From NCBI GenBank assembly GCA_013399855.1, contig VXAY01005987.1, positions 280,208 to 344,207 on the forward strand: DNA of 64,000 bases. Direction: 5' to 3'. This document shows positions 13,321-24,000 of the stretch, piece by piece. Positions within the stretch are counted from its first letter, which is position 1, and each line of letters opens with the position of its first letter. This DNA is from Oxyruncus cristatus (lineage: Eukaryota; Chordata; Aves; Passeriformes; Cotingidae). The notes under the pieces were generated by a model. It made no database searches and was not told where the DNA came from. It saw only the letters and a program-made list of their open reading frames with translations. The translations under genes were made by a program, and so were the position numbers.

Positions 13321-13400
13321 GGGCAGGGCAGGGCAGGGAGGGGTGGGGCGGGGCAGGGCGGGAAAGGGAAGGGAAGGGAAGAGAAGGGAAGGGAAGGGAA
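13321..13400 (+). repeat. G-rich low-complexity tract with quadruplex potential
   Basis: The plus strand opens with GGGCAGGGCAGGGCAGGG (13321-13338), four G3 runs with 2-base loops, a textbook G-quadruplex motif. It then passes through GGGG-run variants and a GGGAA array to 13400. At least three non-overlapping sets of four G-runs fit in 80 bp. No CpG island or gene start adjoins it. Confidence 0.9.
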
Positions 13401-15142
13401 TTTTGGGAAACCTGATTCTCTCTGACTAACCTGTTTTAGGGCACTATTTTTGGAGTTAGGCAGCGCATGTTAGCCAAAGGAAGATTTTGCTGTGTGGCAA
13501 TGTTCAGTGCCCTGGAAAGAAAATGCATTTGACTTCAGAAGACAAACACTTTCCTTTTCCTTTCTCCATGTCAGCTAGAGTTAATCCTTAAGCTTTTTAC
13601 TAAGTGTTACCTTGTCTACACTGATAAAATGTTTCTCCACTCCCACTGATACAACTGTTTTATTAAACACTGGATGCTTTTCTTCTCTTTACTGGTCAGA
13701 TAGTATCTCCATAATCCCTAGTACCATCTGTATTGTATACAGTTGCACTGATGGTAGCAGAGCTGAGTGGCTCTCGGCATCATATGCCTTTTGATCACAC
13801 TACACAGGTACTTCAAATGTGATGCTGGAAGAAAGGGAGAGAGACATAGTCCAAATGAAAATTAATTTATCCTGTCCAAGTCCAGTCTTTCCCTGAGGCA
13901 GAGCAGCAGTATAATATAGAGACAAGCTAACTCCCTTCCCCAGAACCACACAAAGCACAAATAGAAAAAACCCTATGAAGTCATACGGTCCTCTGACTTA
14001 GCACTACGGAATTGTCCTTTACAGTATATTGTATGCTGCAGTTTTAACTTACACAACCACTGAAACAACCAACATTTCCCTTAACGCATTTATTCTACAA
14101 ACTACTAGGCCACATTCTGAGGAAATAAAGGAATAATAATTGCAAAAGCTTGCCATCTGTCAGATTTTAAAAGTCATATGTAAAAAATTAAATAGAGATC
14201 TACATTAAAAGGTCATGAAGTCTAACACTCCAAAGTCTAGAAATGCAGAAATTAATGCTAGAGTACTCAACATCATTCACATCTACATGACGATGTAATA
14301 TCCAATTAAACAATTATATAGTTTGGGTTTTTTCCCCCCCTACTTCACTTAATGAACTGACTGTGATTATTTTTCCTTCCATTTTTCAGATTCAGGAACT
14401 ACACATAAACCGAACTGTTCTGAAGTTTAATCTCCTTAAAGGTTTTTCTGTCGTGCTCTCCACAATGCCATTTGGGTGTTTCACTCATACTATGCTCAGG
14501 GCAACTGTGAGAGCTGTCAAGAGTGCTTTTAATTCCCTCTGACAGCCAAAAAACCCAGGCGTGGAGCGCTCCCAACGTTTGGGTGCTCAGTCTGAAATGA
14601 GCCTAAATGTTAAGAGTACTCGAACTTAGGCACAACCATATCCACTCCAAGTGTAGCTGCTTCTGCAACAATTACAGTGAAACATGTATGGTTCTCCTGA
14701 AATACAAAGTACATGTCCCAGGTCAGGCTATGGAAGCCAAGGGATGAAAGCACTGAGTATCAGTGCAAACTGCTGGTTTAACACTGGATAGACCAATATC
14801 CCAGACTTCATGGACTGATCCCAGTCCATTTATGGGGCTCTGTATCCTCATGTCCCTGCACAACATCTAAGAGCAAAATTCACAAACTTTTTTACTCACA
14901 AACCCTCAGTGGAACCTATTTCCCATTGCATGAAATAAACACATATTTGTTGAACTAGAGAAGCAGAAAAAGCTTCAAATTCAATAAATGGGCATTCATG
15001 GACATGCAGTTATGGGTAATAGGTACAAAACCAAGAGATCTAAGTTCTGATACTAATTCTACTGAATATTTTAAGTAGTTTAGTTAGAATGGAGAAAATT
15101 CAGCAGAAATCACTGAACTTTTTCAGCCAAAGAATGCCATTC
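13401..15142. other. Unique AT-rich non-coding stretch
   Basis: No gene or transposon recognised. Only short homopolymer runs are seen, such as T then C near 14329-14340. Confidence 0.6.
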
Positions 15143-15147
15143 ATTAA
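15143..15147. repeat. Target-site duplication ATTAA, left copy
   Basis: ATTAA directly abuts the TG start of the element at 15148. The same five bases follow its CA end at 16514-16518. A 5-bp duplication fits an ERV integrase of class III or class I type. Confidence 0.75.
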
Positions 15148-15163
15148 TGTCATGGTTTAGCCC
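15148..15163. repeat. Left terminal inverted repeat
   Basis: TGTCATGGTTTAGCCC is the inverted partner of 16497-16513, with one extra G in the right copy. It is far longer than the 2-6 bp inverted ends typical of many LTRs. Confidence 0.85.
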
Positions 15164-15671
15164 ATCCCCCTCAGTATTAGAGTAGAAAATGGTTGATTCC
15201 AGGTGAAATTCCGGCTAAGTATCCAATAGAGGACCTCTGTGATGTCTCTGCGAATTACATATTCAACACAAACCAGAAAAGAAGGGTTGTAGTTGTGTGT
15301 GGTGCAGAAAGAAATTCGGAGCCATGATGTGAGTGAGGCAACAGAGCCTCCCCCGAGTGGGGGCCAGGCCCCCTCCTCCCCTGGCCTTGGGCCAGGGGCA
15401 GGCATGGCACTGGAGCTTCTGGCCGAGGCATGTAGCAGAGTGGAGAAAAATTCCAGAGAAAAGCTGCTCAGCTGAGATGTTACAGAAGAAATTCCAGCCC
15501 TGAGAGGAGCGGCGGAGAACAAGAGATAACAATGTAGTTTCCAAGGTCAGTGAAAAGGAGAGAGTGCAGAGGCAAGGGGGAGCCCCCCCTCTCTCCCTCC
15601 AGCAGGGGAAAAGACTTTTTAAAACTAACACCCCTGCCACCTGTGGAAATGGTTTGGAGTGAAGAGACTTT

Positions 15672-15679
15672 NNNNNNNN
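15672..15679. other. Assembly gap (8 N)
   Basis: Eight ambiguous bases inside the LTR-like element. They put unknown residues into overlapping minus-strand frames. True length and sequence here are unknown. Confidence 0.99.
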
Positions 15680-16347
15680 AGAAGCTGAGTGAATTCTCCT
15701 TTGAGGGGCTGAGCCCCTGATGACCTTGGGACTTTGTCCAAAGGATAAGCCTTAACACTAAGCGTCCCCCCGTATGAGGGGCCCAGTGCGAACCTGGACC
15801 GGGTGTTGATGGCAGATGACCCCTGCATTGGAAGTGGGGAGCGGTGGTGAAGTTGAAGTAACCAGCAGCGGCCGAGAGTCAAAATTGGGCATCTGGCCAA
15901 AAGCAAAGAGTAAGAAGAATTCCAGAAGGAAAAAGAGAAGAAGCTACACGCAGCAGAAGCACAGCATCAGAAAGTGTTCTTGGGTGTGAACTGAGCCAAA
16001 GAAACCCAGAATTCCTGTGATCCCGGCAAGGGGTGGTGAGTCTAAGGAAACCCCCCTGAAACTCCTCGTGGAAGAAACTCCACAGAGCCCTGGATCCTGT
16101 GGTGACGACATAGTTAAACCCTCAGCGGCCGTGGACAAGCGGCTAAAGAGGTGGGAGTAAACTCTCCTGCATTCCAATGGAGAGAAAGAGAGAAATATCT
16201 TCAAGCTGCAGGAGTTTGGAACTATTACCTTAAGGACTTTTTTTCTCCCTTCTCTTTCTTCCTCTGGACTGTTTTTGAGGAAGAGAATAAGGGGTGGTAT
16301 TTGTAAATATGTAAGTTTGTTATTATAGGAAAACTGTTAGAGTTGTG

Positions 16348-16390
16348 TATATAAGTATTTCCCTTAGTTCTTGTTGTGTGCAACAATAAA
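16348..16390 (+). promoter_or_regulatory. LTR TATA-like box and polyA signal
   Basis: TATATAA at 16348-16354 and AATAAA at 16385-16390 sit near the 3' end of the element, as expected for U3/R/U5 with a short R. About 120 bp of U5 would follow. Confidence 0.6.
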
Positions 16391-16496
16391 TCTACCCCAT
16401 TAATCCCCATTTCAAGGAGATCTGTTTTGTCTGTGCAAACTCTTCCTGCTTGTTAGTAAAATTTATGGGTTGATAAACACTGTGCAGAAAGCACAA

Positions 16497-16513
16497 GGGC
16501 TAAACCCATGACA
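16497..16513. repeat. Right terminal inverted repeat
   Basis: GGGCTAAACCCATGACA pairs with the left end at 15148-15163, leaving one unpaired base. Confidence 0.85.
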
Positions 16514-16518
16514 ATTAA
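16514..16518. repeat. Target-site duplication ATTAA, right copy
   Basis: Repeats the five bases that precede the element at 15143-15147. Confidence 0.75.
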
Positions 16519-17475
16519 AATCATTACAAGTACATTCCCTGGTTTAATAATTTAAGCTACATTTCCCACACTTAAGTGAATATTCTAGAGACTGGAATTC
16601 TGGAAAAGTACTGGTGGCAGTGCCTTTGCTGGTGTGTTGTGCAAAGCTTAATCTAATAGCTAGGCTCTGAAACAGCTACCTAGTAAAAAAAGACAGGCAA
16701 AAGAATGGCAATTTGTGAATCTTCACAACATTTAGTTGTAAGATACATAGGTAGTTATTCAGCACCGTCAAGATCTATGATACTTAGCTAGAGTAGGGAA
16801 ATCACTGTTGCAGGCATAGGTTTCTGGAGACTAAGGGTTAGGTCCACCATCAAGGTGTGGAAAAGAGTCAAAATTCAGCATGGTGTTAAGGTTGACACTA
16901 GTCTGTCCCACCACATCTGGACCTATTGGACAGCATTCTCTTAAAGGTTTATTGTAACCAATAAATTTTAGTGTATGTCATTGTGGTGTTCCCTGTTTTC
17001 TTGGAATCAAATTCTTTTAGCAATCCCAACTACTTATGTGAGAGCTCTCATCCAGATCAGGACTGGACCAAATTTTTGACTTCTCATGTAGATATGATAA
17101 TTTTTGGCCTGAGAACTGGTACTGTCTATCACAGACAGCAAAAGCACAGTGTATTAAACAGATATCAACGCAGAACACTGAGACTGTTTATGCACTCTAA
17201 TATGTTGTAACACATGAGCTTTAATTTAACCCTAATGTGTATCTGGTGTCAGAGGTCTTGATAGGAATTGAGACCTTCTTGGGTCTTTGATCAGGTGCAA
17301 TCACATTTAAAGGAGACCATTCTGCCACATCCTCATTATTATTTGTCGGGAGTCAAGAGATATCAGCACAGACTTGGGAGAACTGGAAAAAAGCAGTCTA
17401 CGCTAAGCAAAATCCGTGACGAGGAATCCAAGCAACGCTGGACTGTTTTATTGACACTATAATTAAGACAAAAAA
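16519..17475. other. Unassigned stretch between two LTR units
   Basis: No gene recognised. Two modest plus-strand frames (79 codons from 16971 and 64 codons from 17268) have no retroviral motif I can identify. The last part could be residual internal sequence of the ERV whose LTR starts near 17476, but no polypurine tract is clear there. Confidence 0.45.
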
Positions 17476-17883
17476 TGTTAATGCATGTTTCTATCGTTGT
17501 ACCCCAGTTATATTATATTTTTCCTCTCAGTTTTAATTCAAGTTTATTGTTAATTTCCCATTGGCTGTAATTTGGTGCATTGCACCATTCCCATTTATGG
17601 CTTGTTGCCACCCCCTTATTGTAATATCTCCTCCCTTATCTTCCTTATTTGTACTTAGCCCAACCTACACTATTCCATGTTTGTAAAATCCTTCCCTTTT
17701 TCTAGAACCTTCCCCTGAAACCCTATATAAGTCCCAGTTGCTCTCCACCTCTTTGGATTTGTGGGATCACTTCCTTCCCCGTGGGTTCTCTGTGTGCACC
17801 TCTGCTCTTCCATCAGCATAATAAAGCTCTGGCTCAACTATCTGGCCAAGAACCCCGACGCGAGTCCGTCTCCTCATTCCGCA
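17476..17883 (+). mobile_element. ERV LTR (probable solo LTR)
   Basis: A roughly 408-bp LTR-shaped block from TGTTAATGCATG to TCTCCTCATTCCGCA. A CCATTGGCTGTAA motif in U3 contains an inverted CCAAT. CCCTATATAAG places TATATAA at 17724-17730, AATAAA lies at 17820-17825, and a CpG-rich U5 follows. It shares the 12-base CCCATTGGCTGT with the LTR at 59.9-60.3 kb and the AGAACCTTCCC-CCCTATATAA core with the block at 4.8-5.2 kb. No downstream primer-binding site or gene is seen. Termini are provisional because flanking bases do not form a duplication. Confidence 0.75.
17724..17825 (+). promoter_or_regulatory. LTR TATA box through polyadenylation signal
   Basis: TATATAA at 17724-17730 and AATAAA at 17820-17825 delimit a promoter and R region of about 70-80 bp on the plus strand. 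Confidence 0.65.
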
Positions 17884-20300
17884 GGAAACTGTTTGCGTTA
17901 ATTATTATCTTGCCTAAATAAAGAAAACTGGCATGGGTAACATGTGTTGCAAATTCATGGACACGTGGCCTGTACTGGAAAGAATAGTACAGCAAAACGC
18001 CCTGGATTTCGGGTCCAGTGCCAGGCTCTATAGAAGAGTGTGCTTTACTGGGAACAGACTTTGATACTTTGTTCCCCACCTGCTCCAAGCTTGATTCAGC
18101 ATGCCCATGCTGCTCAACGTGCCTCTGCCCTTCTCCTGGTTGGTCCTAAGACATATCTCCTCACTTCATTAGTCACAGAAGTACTCTAATTCCTGATCCT
18201 ACTCCTGGTCATTTTGCATAACAAACCCTCTTCTACTTGTGTGCACTGCTGCTCACTGCCACACTGCCTTCTCTCTCATCCAGTAGTCTTATTAACTAGT
18301 CTCATTTTCCCTTTATGGGAGCTTGATTTATTTTCCTTGTCTTCCACCCTAGGTATGTAGTTGTCTTCTAAACTCTGTATCAGTTTCAGTTATCTCCTTT
18401 AGCTTCACTCCCCTCTATCACTGTCTAAGAAGCTGGTGCTCTCCTGCTGGCACTGAATTTGCTTTTCAGACCCTTTTCTTCTTTTTTCCAACTTCATTGG
18501 TTCCTAGATCACTCTTCTAAATCGCTCTACAAGTTGCTTGGGAGATCAAGCACACTGATTGTTCTCACGGGTTTCTGGTCTTGCCTGGAAACATTTAAAT
18601 GTTTGACAAAAACTCCATGCCAAACTCCTGATTTTGCTCCCCAGTCTGACTCACAGTCTAAGTTTCTTACTCTGTTTGCCACCCACCTTTTCATCTCAGC
18701 TCTGCCTTGTCCCCTGTGCATATGATCTGGTTAGCTTAATCTTGCAAATTGCTGGATCAAGGATCAGGAAGAGAACTGGAGAAACACACAACCCATCTAG
18801 TGTGGGGGTGTAGACTATGCACAATCACAGCAGCCCAGAGCTACAATGGCAGGAAGAAAGCCCCCTTGACTCCGCATTCAGAGAAAATGACACTTTCAGG
18901 GCATTTATACTTGGGAATTTCAAGATGTGTGAGCTGCCTACATTGACTTATCAGTGTGTGTGGGTTTTCATGTATAAAGAAGTTGCTCCTCACTAAATGA
19001 CAAATTTGACTCCAAGCCAAGAACTGCTGGAGTTTCTAAGCAAAAAGTTAGTTCTGAAAATGTATATTCCTTCCAAACTTCCTCTACTCTAAAGAGAGAA
19101 GTTAGTGGTTTGTAAGAGCCTTGAACATTCTTCTCAGCATTAAACCAAAGTCATCTACAACAGAAAAATTAAGTTACAGGGAAAAAAATTCCAACAATCT
19201 GTTAATGCTTCCCACAGAGAACAATTATCCAAGGATTAGAACTTAAAGATCAAACTCGAGAACAAGATATAAGAAAACCTTCCCCTAATATGCTCCAGGA
19301 TCAACCTCTTATCAGTTTAATGGACCACCTGGCAGCATGGGAGTATGACAAATGTTCAAAATAATGAAAACCAATCCAAAACTCAAACACTGGAAAAGTA
19401 AAAATTAAGTAGTTATTGTCTTTGATTTGTTTTACCCCATTCATATAAATTTAGCACACAATGGCAAATATGAAAGTTCTAGTTGAATAGAAAGAACTGT
19501 GTGCGGAAGGCCATGTGCAATTTCTTAAATCTGCAGACATGTTTATCCATCATTTTTTCTACCTCTGTAAGGTATATTTTAAAGCAGTAATTTTGGTGGT
19601 TTCCCCTGTAACTGGGTTTTTTTTTTCAAGTTTTAATTAAATATAACAAGAAAAATAGTAATTGGGTTAAATAACATGCTGTGAAAGTAAAGCTACCCAG
19701 GAGTCAAAGACAAATAATAATGTAAAACCAAAAATGCTAATGACATACTATGAATGTAGCGATCAGCTGATTAGCCATTTAATTTCTCATTTGAAATCAA
19801 ATTTGCATACCCAACTTACCAATTTTGATGTGACAGTAACATTAAAATTAAATATGTGTTTTGGCATTTCAGTAAATGACAGCCATTGGTTAAATAGCAA
19901 TAATACTAGCCTTTGGGACAAACATGTAGAGCACACTGCCTAATTCATTTCATTTTTGAATGAACAAAACCTGACTCTGAATGCCCTGCTTTCCTAAAAA
20001 TATGCCTAGAAGGGTTTAACTTTGGTGGCTGCAAAAATAAGCCCCATTCATAATGTCAAAACCCAACTTCTGAAGCAGAAGAGTACTGTTCAGAGAGCAC
20101 AGTAGCTCTCAAGAGAGGATAGGTGTTTCGGATGTGGTTTTTACAGAGCTGCTCACAAGACATGTTAGGCCTCCATGCAACAGTCTTTCTAGCAAATAAT
20201 ATCTTGTATCATTACACTCTCAAGAAGGAAATATGAGGTATCTAAGGCTGTTTAACTGAAAAAAAAACCAAAACAAAAATTTCCCCAACAATTAATGGCT
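17884..20300. other. Unique AT-rich non-coding stretch
   Basis: No gene or transposon recognised. A C/T-rich area around 18100-18720 has frames of 88 (plus) and 64 (minus) codons over the same bases, without domains. Confidence 0.6.
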
Positions 20301-20364
20301 TAGGTAATATTTAATTACCTATGTTCGGAAAAATTACCAAATTTCACACATTCATGAAATTTGG
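20301..20364. repeat. Two adjacent perfect hairpins
   Basis: TAGGTAAT (20301-20308) pairs perfectly with ATTACCTA (20314-20321) across a 5-base loop. Sixteen bases later CCAAATTTCA (20337-20346) pairs perfectly with TGAAATTTGG (20355-20364) across an 8-base loop. No palindromic transposon family is recognised around them, and neither stem is followed by anything that points to a function. Confidence 0.7.
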
Positions 20365-21021
20365 GTCAATATCCGCTTTACTGCTGAAGCTGTTGAATGA
20401 CTTCAAGGACATCAAGAGTAAAATTTTGTGAAAAAAGAAAGATATCTCTTCTGATGCATTTTTCAATACTGCTAATTAATGCATTGTTGATTAGGAGCAT
20501 GTGTCTGAGATAATTATACTTTTAACAACTTCTTCGTTATAAATTTCTATATAAAACTGGGAGCAAAAAAGGAAAGATGTTACAATCCATAATGGATAGA
20601 TTATCACTGCTGTTTAAATATGGTTGAAAAATAATAAGGAAAAGTAAAAAAAAAAACAAAAAAACGCCTTTTTGGCCAAGTGATTAGTATTGGACTTCCC
20701 CACATTCAGGTTATCCTTTCTTATATTTTCTTTTTGTGACAAAGATACTGGCCGGTTGTGAAGTGTTATTTCATAATATTCATAACATTTGTTGTGAATG
20801 TTATTTCACAAAGGATAGAGAAAAGAAAGGGAAGAACCTGGCAGATTGGAACTCTGTCTGCTACTGCACATTTGGAATGATGGAAACACAGCCTAAGCAG
20901 ATGTAGAAACAAACCATAGTGCAAACTGCATGGCAAAACCTGCATGCAGAAACCACGTAACTATAAAGATTGTCATATTGGGCTGTGTGTTATAGTGTGA
21001 TTATCTTTGCTAACAGTGAAT
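20365..21021. other. Unique AT-rich non-coding stretch
   Basis: Nothing recognised. A partly repeated GTTATTTCA motif occurs near 20763-20810. Confidence 0.55.
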
Positions 21022-21070
21022 GTATATATATATATGTGTGTATATATGTATATATATATATATATATATG
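21022..21070. repeat. TA/TG dinucleotide microsatellite
   Basis: TATATATATATATGTGTGTA followed by more TA units, in total about 49 bp. It explains the isoleucine/tyrosine-rich part of an 87-codon frame here. Confidence 0.95.
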
Positions 21071-24000
21071 CCCAGGTATATGCAAGGATGGAGAAAATAT
21101 TCTTTGCCCTGTGATATTTAAGGCTTTTTGTCACTTCTGTTGCTGCTTATCATGGTTATTTGTCCCATCTGCACAGCAATATGCTGTGTGTCAATTTGTG
21201 AAAGCTATAGGAGATCACCACCTACGTAAATGAGAACATAAACGGGAACATTTATGGATTGAAAAAAAGGGACTGAAATGCTAATTAATTTTGCCCTTTT
21301 TCCTTACTGTGTTTCACATACCTGTTTTCCCAGAATTTACAGTTTTTCAGTGCAGAGTATTTTCTGTGTTGCCAGAAGCAGCCTGCAGTTTCAGAGGCAA
21401 GGTTTGTTATAGGCTTATTTACTTTCACTTTTTAAGTTCTTGAAAAAAACCATCAACTTTTCTATCTTTCAAACATTGCCATGCCATAAAAATTATTCTG
21501 GTGGATGTGGGCATTAAAGTGCTTCAATTTTTCTAACACATATTTATCTCAAAATGGTGTATATACATTCCATTTACAGTAAAGGGAAAAACTTGGCTTT
21601 GCATGGGCTTGGAGGATTAAAGGATACATTTCAGAATAGAAAGTGAGGATACTCAAAGCTCACAGAGTACCCTGCCTTCTGTTAATAGCAGACCTCTGCT
21701 TTTGGCAGCAATTAGGAGGATAATTTAATAAAGAAAAGTGCTGTCAGAAAACTGTAAGACTGATGTTTTTGAACTAGGTGTTGCTCCTGGAGAACATTAC
21801 GCAGGACATAGGTTGACTCTCCCTCTGAACAAAGTATTGTGGAAAGAATTCATACTCTGACCATCAGCTCCTCACCTAACAACCCTAAAGGGCGTCAATT
21901 AGCAAATCTGCATATTATAGTGACAGAGTGAATGTTGGTGGCACATATTTCATGAAAAAAGAGTTAAATTTGGCAGCTAGTCTGCAATTTCATTGACGAG
22001 TAAAAGGAAAGAACGTGCTTTGCTTTTCAGAAATATTCAGATTTTGAAAGTTTGTGGACACTGGCCCTGTTGTTTAATCAAAACTCAGTGAGTGCATTCA
22101 AACTCTGACAGCCAGATAATGAGCCTCAGTTTCCACTTTTTACTGGCTCAATAACTTGTTGCTGTGACATAAAAGAGCCACAGTTACTCCTGTTCCAACA
22201 TTCCAAACCTAAGCTACCAGATCCTCCATTCATCTTCTCTCCAGCAGCACTAATAGCACTTCTGGAACAGGCAGGCAGCACGAGTGACAACAGCCCTGAA
22301 GCTACTTTAGTGTGTTTCACAGACACAGGCTGGCATTTGTTACCTGAGGTTCAGGGGTGTGCTTCAGTGTCTAAATCCCTCTTCCTTCTACTTCAAATTT
22401 GCTTTAAGCACTGCTATCCCAAAAAGTCAAGGCCAAACTGCAAGCTATTAATTACTGCCTGGAGTAGGAGCTAGCCAGAAGCAGCGCAGAAAGAAGAGCT
22501 TAATTTTGGGGTTATTTGCCACAACTCTGTATTCAACTGATTTTTGCACTAAGAGGGTTTTTTTCCCCCTCTATTTGTGAAGAGCCCTTGTTTGAAAACA
22601 AGTCCTGAGATAATTCTACGAAGGAAACTTATGTTTCTTACAATGACAAAAAAAAGACACCTTCATATATTTTTAGTAACCCCAGGTAACATTGTCATTC
22701 CCAGTCAATGCTATCAGATGATGTGCAGAGAGATAAACATAATTGTTGATGAATTCTCACAACAAACAAAAAAGAGCATCCAGAACATGACTAATTTCTT
22801 TAAGGTACTGTAATGAATCAGTGTCACTGCTTTGTTAGGTTTCTGGATCCCTGGTAGGCAGGCTTAGAACTGAGAAACACAGCCACACTGTAATCATTAC
22901 CTTTTATTCCACAGCAAGATAAGAAGTACTGCAGTAAACTTGAGTTGAAGGACAGAACAGTTTCTTGGTGTATTAACTGTGAAACAGAGGACAGCTATAT
23001 CCTTTCATAACACCCAGGATCTTCACACATCCTAGGACAACCATATTTGTAACAGTGAAGCTCCTCATCAAAGTCATAGCACTATCCAACCACCCATTGG
23101 TTTATTTATTGATTTTATACCTTCATTCAACAGCAGGGAGGGTAATAATTTCTTTCTTGGTTATTGATTTTTTCACCACATATCTCTATGACCACAACAT
23201 TCATATGTTCATATTTCCTCTTCTAACTCTATTGCCTTTTATTTTGATAGCATTCAGCTGCCTGCTCTGTTTTTTAATTTGTTCTGGGGTTTTGGCAATT
23301 CTTGTCTGTCTTGTGTTGACATCTCTCATTGCTGGTACCTCACTGATCATGGGTCAGGATGGAGGCAGAGGATGTCTCTGACTCAGTGTAAGTGGTCAAT
23401 GTTGCATTTCTTAAGTGAGATCGTGGTACTGACAGAAATGACTTGCAAAGTAAATTCCAGGTGTTTTCGCAATGTAACTACATTTGCTGCAGGCTCGCAG
23501 GAGAAGGAAGCAGCTCGGGAGATAATGCTGATGGATTAGTGGAATGAGAAACTTGTTCCAAAGGCAGCTTTGCTGCTGATCCTGTTTGTCTCACTTGAAT
23601 GAAAAGAAGGTGGGAAAACATTATCCTTCATCACAGCTGCTACAGGTGGGCAAATCATACACTAGGGGTGAGAGTTGTAATAAACTGGTCCCTAATCAAA
23701 TTTCACTATAATTCTCTTATCATTATTGGTATGCTTCTCAGTTTCTGTTTCTTCATTTTGCCTAATCCATCTTATTTTTGTATGTTCTCCTGGTTCAGCC
23801 CCAGCTCCTCTTTCTAATTTGCAGCCGTTCTCTTTACTGTTTAAATAGTATATCAAATGCAAGACTGCAGGAAGAGTGAGGAGCCAAAATGTGAGAGAAC
23901 TACTGCTCTCCCCATGCCTGCAGCACTCTGCCACTCCCCGGGTTGTTGGCAGTGCCTATAGTACTTCCCTGTGACTCGTGATTTCTTTTGCAAAGCCACA

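Larger units (their letters stand above)
15148..16513 (+). mobile_element. Long ERV solo LTR or LTR-like non-autonomous element
   Basis: A 1,366-bp unit starting TGTCATGGTTTAGCCC and ending GGGCTAAACCCATGACA. The ends are inverted repeats of 16 and 17 bp that differ by one inserted base. It is flanked by ATTAA on both sides. The TG...CA termini, TATATAA at 16348-16354 and AATAAA at 16385-16390 give plus-strand LTR orientation. Frames of 60-125 codons inside lie on both strands and match no gag, pol or env motif I can see, so it has no coding capacity. It is GC-richer than its flanks in its first two-thirds. The simplest reading is a solo LTR of a bird ERVL-like family. At about 1.37 kb it is long for an LTR, so a short internal-deletion element is the alternative. 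An 8-base N gap interrupts it. Confidence 0.8.

Noticed and set aside
15157..15906. Several overlapping 86-125 codon minus-strand ORFs
   Set aside because: They lie inside a GC-rich LTR-like element, read across an N gap in part, overlap one another and show no retroviral protein motif.
15148..16513. piggyBac or other DNA transposon, because of the long inverted ends and TTAA-containing flanks
   Set aside because: The duplicated flank is ATTAA, not an abutting TTAA on both sides. TG...CA ends with TATA and AATAAA in LTR order favour an ERV LTR.
23055..23381. 108-codon hydrophobic ORF as a multi-pass membrane protein
   Set aside because: The hydrophobicity follows from T-rich sequence. There is no family motif, CpG signal or convincing splice site, and an overlapping second frame exists.
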